A stretch of DNA of 11,565 nucleotides from Ramlibacter sp. Its GTDB lineage: Bacteria; Pseudomonadota; Gammaproteobacteria; Burkholderiales; Burkholderiaceae_C. Positions 6,774 through 11,565 of the stretch are shown here, one piece after another. The stretch spans positions 1 through 11,565 of the forward strand of contig JANXVP010000270.1 of the NCBI GenBank assembly GCA_025351615.1, read 5' to 3'. Position 1 is the stretch's first letter. The number at the start of each line of letters is the position of its first letter. The position numbers and the translations under genes are program-made. The notes under the pieces are model-generated. The model was given only the letters and a program-made list of their open reading frames with translations. It did no database searches and was not told where the DNA came from.

Positions 6774-7564
6774 GCGCCGCCCAGCCGTTGCGCGGGGCAA
6801 GGGTTTTCTGCGTCGCCAACCAGAAGGGCGGCGTCGGCAAGACCACGACCACGGTCAACCTTGCGGCGGGCCTGGCGAAGGTCGGGCAACGGGTGCTGAT
6901 GATCGACCTCGACCCGCAGGGCAACGCCACCATGGGTTGCGGAATCGACAAGCGCAAGCTCGCACTGACGGTGTACGACGTGCTCCTCGAATCGGCGTCG
7001 ATCATGGAGGCCAGGGTTCGCAGCGAGAAGTGCGGCTTCGATGTGCTCGGCGCCAACCGCGAGCTTGCCGGCGCAGAGGTGGAACTGGTCGAGGTCGAGC
7101 GGCGTGACCAGCGGCTGAAGCTCGCGGTTTCGGCCGTGTCCTCCGACTACGACTTCATCCTGATCGACTGCCCGCCATCGCTTTCCATGCTCACCTTGAA
7201 CGGCCTGTGCTGCGCCCATGGCGTGATCGTGCCGATGCAATGCGAGTACTTCGCGCTGGAAGGCTTGACCGACCTCGTCAACACCATCAAGCAGGTCCAC
7301 GCCAACATGAACAAGGACCTGCAGATCATCGGCCTGCTGCGCGTGATGTTCGACCCGCGCATCACGCTGCAGCAACAGGTCTCCGACCAGCTCAAGGCGC
7401 ACTTCGGCGACAAGGTGTTCAACACCGTAATTCCCCGCAACGTGAGGTTGGCGGAAGCCCCCAGCTACGGCTTGCCCGGGGTGGTGTTCGACCCGGCCGC
7501 ACGCGGCAGCATCGCCTACGTGGACTTCGCGCAGGAGATGGTCGAACGGATCGCCAAGCTCTGA
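6770..7564 (+). CDS. parA: Chromosome partitioning ATPase ParA (Soj)
   Basis: The 264-residue protein is a ParA/Soj-type ATPase that binds DNA non-specifically and moves ParB-parS complexes. It has the deviant Walker A box NQKGGVGKTTTTVN (17-30) with both lysines, Walker A-prime MIDLDPQGNATMG (44-56), and the Walker B segment FILIDCPPSLSM (129-140), followed by the family's LRVMFDPR and PRNVRLAEAPS motifs. There is no long N-terminal DNA-binding extension, as expected for chromosomal (type Ib-like) ParA. The GTG at 6770 overlaps the LysE stop (GTGA); no clear Shine-Dalgarno is seen, so translation is probably coupled. It yields an eight-to-ten-residue leader before the conserved ARVFCVANQKGG. 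parB is separated from it by the hydrolase gene. Confidence 0.96.
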   Translation: MSAAQPLRGARVFCVANQKGGVGKTTTTVNLAAGLAKVGQRVLMIDLDPQGNATMGCGIDKRKLALTVYDVLLESASIMEARVRSEKCGFDVLGANRELAGAEVELVEVERRDQRLKLAVSAVSSDYDFILIDCPPSLSMLTLNGLCCAHGVIVPMQCEYFALEGLTDLVNTIKQVHANMNKDLQIIGLLRVMFDPRITLQQQVSDQLKAHFGDKVFNTVIPRNVRLAEAPSYGLPGVVFDPAARGSIAYVDFAQEMVERIAKL

Positions 7565-7610
7565 TGGCCGCACCATTTTTCCATGAACAGCCTCAGCTGG
7601 GTTCAACAGT

Positions 7611-7630
7611 CTGCTATTAAATCTATAGCA
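7611..7630. repeat. AT-rich palindromic repeat, copy B
   Basis: CTGCTATTAAATCTATAGCA contains perfect six-base arms TGCTAT (7612-7617) and ATAGCA (7625-7630) around seven bases. It matches copy A (3301-3320) at 15 of 20 positions. It occupies the parA-hydrolase gap and ends immediately before the ATG at 7631, leaving no room for a Shine-Dalgarno sequence. In RNA it could form a short hairpin at the initiation region. Confidence 0.68.
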
Positions 7631-8170
7631 ATGAAGTCATCCAATGTTCTTCTCCTGCCGGGCTGGGAAAACAGCGGCCCGCTGGATTGGCAAAGCCTCT
7701 GGGAGCAGCGGCACGGCTACCCGCGGGTGGAGCAGCATGACTGGCACCGGCCGCTGCGCGGCGACTGGATCGCGCGGCTGGAGGATGTGCTCCTGACGTG
7801 CGACGAGCCGGTGGTGCTGGTCGCGCACAGCCTGGGTTGCATCCTGACCGCTGCGTGGGCTGCGCATTCGAAAAATGCACACCGTGTCAAGGCGGCCCTG
7901 CTGGTCGCGCCGGACGATGTGGAGCGTCCGGGGATCCGCGAGCGGCTCCCCAGCTGGTCGCCGATCGCGCTGCAGGTGCTGCCGTTTCCCAGCGTCCTGC
8001 TGGGAAGCCGGGACGACCCCAATTGCGAGTTCGAACGGGCCCGCCTGTTCGGCCACGCCTGGGGTTCGCAATTCATGGATTACGGCGCTTGCGGCCACAT
8101 CAACGCCGACTCGGGCTTTGCGAGTTGGCCCGAAGGCCACGTGCTGCTGCAGGATTTAATGAAAGACTGA
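7631..8170 (+). CDS. RBBP9/YdeN-like alpha/beta serine hydrolase
   Basis: Read from ATG at 7631 the product has 179 residues, the usual size for the RBBP9/YdeN-like serine hydrolase family (PF06821). It begins KSSNVLLLPGWENSG, the oxyanion-side first strand, followed by LVAHSLGC with the nucleophile Ser67, LLGSRDDPNCEF with Asp128 or Asp129, and GACGHINADSGFASWPEG with His156, a complete triad. The LPGW...SGP and GHINADSGxG(S)WPxG blocks are characteristic of the family. Substrates of bacterial members are largely unknown. The gene lies between parA and parB; parB starts three bases after its stop. A longer in-frame reading from ATG at 7583 exists, but those 16 extra residues are partly encoded by the palindromic repeat and do not look conserved. 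Neither start has a clear Shine-Dalgarno sequence. Confidence 0.88.
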   Translation: MKSSNVLLLPGWENSGPLDWQSLWEQRHGYPRVEQHDWHRPLRGDWIARLEDVLLTCDEPVVLVAHSLGCILTAAWAAHSKNAHRVKAALLVAPDDVERPGIRERLPSWSPIALQVLPFPSVLLGSRDDPNCEFERARLFGHAWGSQFMDYGACGHINADSGFASWPEGHVLLQDLMKD

Positions 8171-8173
8171 AGA

Positions 8174-9088
8174 ATGGTCACCAGGAAACCCAAAGGACTC
8201 GGCCGCGGCCTGGAAGCGCTGCTCGGGCCGACGGCGCAGGATGAAGGGCGCGAGCATGGGGCGAGTCCCGGATCGCCTGCATCGCTGCCGTTGTCTGAAA
8301 TGGTCCCCGGCATGTACCAGCCGCGAACGCGGATGGACGAGGGCGCTCTCTACGAGCTTGCCGAATCGATCAAGGCCCAGGGCATCATGCAACCGGTGCT
8401 GGTGCGCCGGCTGACCGAAGGCGAGAACGCCGGCAAATACGAGATCATCGCCGGCGAAAGGCGCTTCCGCGCGGCGCGGCTGGCGGGCCTGGACAGCGTT
8501 CCGGTGCTGGTGCGCGATGTGCCCAATGAAGCGGCGGCTGCGATGTCGCTGATCGAGAACATCCAGCGCGAAGACCTCAACCCGCTCGAGGAAGCGCATG
8601 GGCTGCAGCGGCTGGTCAAGGAATTCGGGTTGACCCACGAGCAGGCGGCACAGGCCGTCGGGCGCTCGCGCAGCGCCGCGACCAACCTGCTGCGGCTGCT
8701 CAATCTCACCGAGCCGGTGCAGACGATGCTGATGGCCGGCGATATCGACATGGGACATGCGCGCGCCTTGCTCGGACTCGAGCGGGCGTCGCAAATCACT
8801 GCAGCCAACCAGATCTGCGCCAGGAAGATGTCGGTGCGTGAAGCCGAGGCGCTGGTGAAGAAACTCGGCGCCGAGTTCAACCTGGTCTCGCCCAAGCCGA
8901 AGAAGGAAAAGTCGCGCGACCTCAAGCGGGTCGAGGAGGAGTTGTCCGACCTGCTGACCGCGCAGGTCGACGTGCGCGTCAAGAAGCGGGTCCAGCGCCA
9001 CGGCCGCACCGAGGAGATGGGCGAGCTGGCGATCCAGTTCGGCTCGCTCGACGAGCTCAACGGGTTGATTGATCGGCTGCGGGGCTGA
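8174..9088 (+). CDS. parB: Chromosome partitioning protein ParB (Spo0J), parS-binding CTPase
   Basis: The 304-residue protein has the complete ParB architecture. The N-terminal KGLGRGLEALLG (7-18) is the basic peptide that stimulates ParA ATPase activity. The CTP-binding/N-engagement domain (about 40-145) includes PRTRMDEGALYELAESIKAQGIMQPVLVR, the GERRFRAARLAG box (94-105) and ENIQREDLNPLEEA (128-141). The parS-reading helix-turn-helix is near 152-176 (LTHEQAAQAVGRSRSAATN). A lysine-rich linker (240-252) precedes the C-terminal dimerisation domain ending IQFGSLDELNGLIDRL. The start three bases after the hydrolase stop has only a weak AAGA-type Shine-Dalgarno, suggesting coupling. Its targets are the three parS sites upstream in mnmG and rsmG. 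Confidence 0.97.
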   Translation: MVTRKPKGLGRGLEALLGPTAQDEGREHGASPGSPASLPLSEMVPGMYQPRTRMDEGALYELAESIKAQGIMQPVLVRRLTEGENAGKYEIIAGERRFRAARLAGLDSVPVLVRDVPNEAAAAMSLIENIQREDLNPLEEAHGLQRLVKEFGLTHEQAAQAVGRSRSAATNLLRLLNLTEPVQTMLMAGDIDMGHARALLGLERASQITAANQICARKMSVREAEALVKKLGAEFNLVSPKPKKEKSRDLKRVEEELSDLLTAQVDVRVKKRVQRHGRTEEMGELAIQFGSLDELNGLIDRLRG

Positions 9089-9102
9089 GAAGCGGCGCGC
9101 CC

Positions 9103-10146
9103 ATGACAGACACACGGCTGGTCCTGCTGGATGGGGACTTCCACACAGCGTCGATGCTCGCGGCGGAACTGTCGCGTCGCGGCCTGGGCGCGGTGAAAGT
9201 GATTGCGGGTGGATCGGCCCTGGGAAGCCTGATTGCCGCTGGTGCCCCCGACGTGGTCATCGTGAACCACCGCTTCGACCAGGCCGACGGGCTGGTCGCT
9301 TGCAGCACCGTGAAGCGGCTGGCCCCGCAGACCAGCACCGTGGTGGTGGTCTCCCCCGGCCCGGCGCTGCTGGCAGTGCAAGCGTGGGCGCGGCAGACGC
9401 GCAGCATCGACGTGATCGTCGAAAAGCCTTTCCTGGATGAGCGCCTGTTCCTGATCCTGGCGGAATTGCTGGCCATCAAGGCGGCGTCGCGGGAGGCCCG
9501 CAGCCGAGCCGATCGACTGGCCAATCTGGTGCCAGCGGGCGCCTTGTCCGCCGGCGGTGACGCCGCCGATCTGCAAGTCGAACTCTTTGACGCCGCGGTC
9601 CTGTTCACGGACATCCGCGACTCGTCCCGGTTGATCACGCAAATGCCGCCACGCGAATTCTTTGACCTGCTCAACCGGGTGTTGAGTGAGCAGACAGCGC
9701 GCATCCATGCCGGGGAGGGATCGGTCGTGAAATACACCGGCGACGGCGTGATGGCGATCTTTCGCGGCATGGGCCGGTCGTACCTGGCCTTGCGCTGCGG
9801 GCTGGAACTGGCGGCCATGAGCCGCCGGCTGAGCCTGCCTTACGGCGTGGGCATCGCGCAGGGACTGGTGCTGGCCGGACTGATCGGTGACTCCAGGCAG
9901 ACCGGACAACGGCGCCAATTCGACGTCATCGGCGCGACGGCGCATCTGGCGGCGCGGCTTTGCGCGATGGCGGGCGCCGGGGACTTGGTGGCAACGCGAA
10001 GCATCAATGCGGTGGCCGGGGTCCAGGTGCCTGCGCCCCGGCCGATTGAAAAAGTGTCCATCCGCGGTTTCGACCAAGCGATCGACTGTGTGGCTTTCAC
10101 CCCTGGGGAGCCGTCTTCCGGAGGATTTCATGAAACAGCAATTTGA
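9103..10146 (+). CDS. Receiver-like domain plus class III adenylate/guanylate cyclase domain protein
   Basis: The 347-residue soluble protein joins an N-terminal CheY-like domain (about 4-120) to a class III nucleotide cyclase domain (about 158-335). The receiver keeps the DGL turn (Asp62, Gly63), Ser84 and the EKPF lysine (Lys108), but the phosphoacceptor position holds Asn55 instead of Asp (DVVIVNHR), and the acidic pair reads DGD, so phosphorylation is doubtful. The cyclase has both metal aspartates, Asp170 in LFTDIRDSS and Asp214 in VVKYTGDGVMAIF, the purine-recognising Lys210 and Asp274 (adenylate type), and Arg285. However, the transition-state asparagine of the usual TVNLAAR block is His281 (TAHLAAR). 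It follows parB by 14 bases and overlaps the next gene by 17 bases. Activity may be altered or lost; cAMP production is inferred from the Lys/Asp pair only. Confidence 0.88.
   Translation: MTDTRLVLLDGDFHTASMLAAELSRRGLGAVKVIAGGSALGSLIAAGAPDVVIVNHRFDQADGLVACSTVKRLAPQTSTVVVVSPGPALLAVQAWARQTRSIDVIVEKPFLDERLFLILAELLAIKAASREARSRADRLANLVPAGALSAGGDAADLQVELFDAAVLFTDIRDSSRLITQMPPREFFDLLNRVLSEQTARIHAGEGSVVKYTGDGVMAIFRGMGRSYLALRCGLELAAMSRRLSLPYGVGIAQGLVLAGLIGDSRQTGQRRQFDVIGATAHLAARLCAMAGAGDLVATRSINAVAGVQVPAPRPIEKVSIRGFDQAIDCVAFTPGEPSSGGFHETAI
10120..10125 (+). promoter_or_regulatory. Ribosome binding site of the 102-residue unknown protein
   Basis: GGAGGA lies four bases before the ATG at 10130, inside the 3' end of the cyclase gene. 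It is the strongest Shine-Dalgarno in the cluster and fixes the start of the small gene. Confidence 0.8.
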
Positions 10147-10438
10147 CTCATCCCAGATCACCAAGGTGATCGATCAGTCGCTGGTGTACCAGTGCGCCTG
10201 CCCGGCGCAAGTCTGCAAGGCGATCTTCGAACTGCGCGACCTACACCGCTACCAGATGGATTGCCTGAACGACTCCGATAACGACGTTCAGGTGCACAGC
10301 GCGATCGCGCTTGCGGCGGAGCAATCGCACGCGCTCATGGAGGCGTGCCTGACCAAGGTACTGGAGCTGGAAGGCTGGGACGTGGCCTCGCTGGAAATGC
10401 CGGAGCCCCTGCGAAGCAAGATCCGCAAGGCGCTTTGA
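10130..10438 (+). CDS. Unknown 102-residue helical protein
   Basis: I do not recognise the family. The ORF from ATG at 10130 encodes 102 residues, begins MKQQFDSSQITKVIDQSLVY, and is preceded by an excellent GGAGGA. It contains a CACPAQVC cysteine cluster (Cys22, Cys24, Cys29) plus later single cysteines, and the rest reads as charged helices (ELRDLHRYQMDCLND, HSAIALAAEQSHALMEACLTKVLELEGWD). No signal peptide or membrane segment is seen. It overlaps the cyclase stop by 17 bases in another frame, so the two are translationally linked and may work together, for example as a partner or regulator of the cyclase; this is inference from position only. A real gene is supported by the Shine-Dalgarno and sensible protein composition. 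Confidence 0.8.
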   Translation: MKQQFDSSQITKVIDQSLVYQCACPAQVCKAIFELRDLHRYQMDCLNDSDNDVQVHSAIALAAEQSHALMEACLTKVLELEGWDVASLEMPEPLRSKIRKAL

Positions 10439-10486
10439 GCCGCGCCACCGCCGACGGCGTTTGCTGAACCTGTTGCGGCGAGCTGG

Positions 10487-11565
10487 CTAGAGCGAAAAGA
10501 TCTTGCCTGGGTTCATGATGTTTTTCGGGTCGAGCGCGCGTTTGATCGTGCGCATCATGTCGACGGCGCCAACGCCGGTTTCGGTCACCAGGAATTCCAT
10601 CTTGTGCAGACCCACGCCGTGCTCGCCGGTGCAGGTGCCTTCGAGACGGAGTGCCCGCGCGACCAGGTCGTAGTTCAGTTTTTCGGCGGCGATGCGCTCA
10701 TGCGGCTGGGCCGGATCGAGCAGGTAGCCGAAGTGGAAGTTGCCGTCGCCAACGTGGCCGACCAGAAAATACGGGATGCCGCTCGCATCGGCTTCCTTTA
10801 CCGAGTCGAGCAGGCAGTCCGCCAGCCGCGAGATCGGCACGCAGGTGTCGGTCGAGATCGCGCGGCAACCGGGACGCGACTGGATCGCCGCGAAGTACGC
10901 GTTGTGCCGCGCCGTCCATAGCCGCGTGCGCTCTTCCGGGGTCGTGGCCCATTGGAATGCGGTGCCGCCATGCTCGCTGGCGATTTCCTGCACAGTCTCG
11001 GCCTGCTCCTTCACGCCCGACGGCGAGCCATGGAACTCCATCAGCAGCATCGGCTTTTCGGGCAGGGCCAGCTTGCTGTGCGCGTTCACCATCCGGACCG
11101 TGTTGACGTCGATCAGCTCCACCCGGGCGATCGGCACGCCGAGCTGGATGATCTGGATCGTGGTGCGGACCGCGGCCTCGATGCTGGGGAAAGAGCAGAT
11201 TGCCGCCGAGATGGCTTCGGGCAGTGGATAGAGGCGCACCGTGATCTCCGTGATCACTCCAAGCGTACCTTCGCTGCCGACCATCAGGCGGGTCAGGTCA
11301 TAGCCGGCGCTGGATTTCTTGGCCCGGGTGCCGGTGCGGATGATGCTGCCGTCTGCCGTTACCACCTCCAGCGCCAGGACGTTCTCGCGCATCGTGCCGT
11401 AGCGCACGGCGTTGGTGCCGGAGGCCCGGGTCGCACTCATGCCGCCGATGGTTGCGTCGGCGCCCGGATCGATCGGGAAGAACAGGCCGGTGCTCTTGAC
11501 CGCTTCATTGAGCTGCTTGCGTGTCACGCCGGCCTGCACCGTCACGGTCAGGTCCTCGGAATTGA
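10487..11565 (-). CDS. FAD-binding oxidase, D-lactate dehydrogenase/glycolate oxidase (GlcD) type, N-terminus outside the window
   Basis: The minus strand is open from the stop at 10487 to the window edge without a plausible start (the reading NSEDLTVTVQAGVTRKQLNE continues from outside), giving about 359 residues of a protein usually near 470. The FAD-binding PCMH part is seen in FPIDPGADATIGGMSATRAS, GTNAVRYGTMRENVLALEVV and LMVGSEGTLGVITEITVRLYP. The C-terminal cap has GHVGDGNFHFGYLLDP and CTGEHGVGLHKMEFL with conserved histidines, ending LDPKNIMNPGKIFSL. These mark the FAD-linked oxidase family of 2-hydroxyacid dehydrogenases (cytochrome-type D-lactate dehydrogenase, GlcD). The fine substrate, lactate, glycolate or 2-hydroxyglutarate, cannot be decided. 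The in-frame GTG at 11545 is internal, not the start. It is convergent with the cluster across 48 bases. Confidence 0.93.
   Translation of the reverse strand, partial: NSEDLTVTVQAGVTRKQLNEAVKSTGLFFPIDPGADATIGGMSATRASGTNAVRYGTMRENVLALEVVTADGSIIRTGTRAKKSSAGYDLTRLMVGSEGTLGVITEITVRLYPLPEAISAAICSFPSIEAAVRTTIQIIQLGVPIARVELIDVNTVRMVNAHSKLALPEKPMLLMEFHGSPSGVKEQAETVQEIASEHGGTAFQWATTPEERTRLWTARHNAYFAAIQSRPGCRAISTDTCVPISRLADCLLDSVKEADASGIPYFLVGHVGDGNFHFGYLLDPAQPHERIAAEKLNYDLVARALRLEGTCTGEHGVGLHKMEFLVTETGVGAVDMMRTIKRALDPKNIMNPGKIFSL

Noticed and set aside
6635..7606. 323-codon minus-strand frame across parA
   Set aside because: It is a shadow of parA and the end of the LysE-family gene; it has no motifs and no ribosome binding site of note.
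7583..7630. Upstream ATG extending the hydrolase by 16 residues
   Set aside because: The added residues run through the palindromic repeat, there is no Shine-Dalgarno, and the family normally starts a few residues before VLLLPGW. Not fully excluded, so also listed in the findings.
8350..10164. 604-codon open frame on the minus strand across parB and the cyclase gene
   Set aside because: It is antisense to two genes with unmistakable family motifs, its product is a low-sense Arg/Ser/Ala-rich sequence, and such long shadows are common in GC-rich DNA.
10439..10486. Bidirectional terminator between the 102-residue gene and the FAD oxidase gene
   Set aside because: Only short GC pairs such as CGCCG-A-CGGCG with an impossible one-base loop and a distant GCCGC/GCGGC pair are present, with no T run.

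Overview
The window is GC-rich, densely coded bacterial chromosome, most likely from the Burkholderiales and probably from the Comamonadaceae. This rests on the mnmG-rsmG-parA-parB neighbourhood, the style of the recognisable proteins, and two short AT-rich palindromic repeats of a kind I remember from that family. The assignment is by recognition, not by a search. No rRNA, tRNA, CRISPR array, insertion sequence or convincing terminator was seen, and no intergenic stretch exceeds 200 bases.

Left part (1-3300): a minus-strand Old Yellow Enzyme gene cut by the window edge; a minus-strand beta-class glutathione S-transferase; then, divergently, a plus-strand pair of a tiny DUF1328 membrane protein and a transglutaminase-like protease-fold protein. 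The latter meets a minus-strand class II aldolase/adducin-family gene tail to tail, the two stop codons sharing the palindrome CTAG. Upstream of the aldolase on the same strand is a small YkgJ-type cysteine-cluster protein.

Central part (3496-10438): eight plus-strand genes run in one direction with very short gaps or overlaps: mnmG, rsmG, a LysE-family exporter, parA, an RBBP9-like serine hydrolase, parB, a receiver-like/adenylate-cyclase protein and an unknown 102-residue protein. This is the chromosome-partitioning locus. Three parS-type sites lie inside the coding sequences of mnmG (two) and rsmG (one), so the DNA both encodes tRNA/rRNA modification enzymes and carries the ParB loading sites. 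Two features are unusual: the hydrolase gene sits between parA and parB, and a cyclase with an altered receiver domain and an altered active site follows parB.

Right part (10487-11565): a minus-strand FAD-linked oxidase of the D-lactate dehydrogenase/glycolate oxidase GlcD type, cut at its N-terminus by the window edge and convergent with the central cluster.

The items most worth following up are the parS sites embedded in codons, the hydrolase inside the par locus, the two palindromes that directly abut start codons lacking a Shine-Dalgarno sequence, and the cyclase plus unknown-protein pair.
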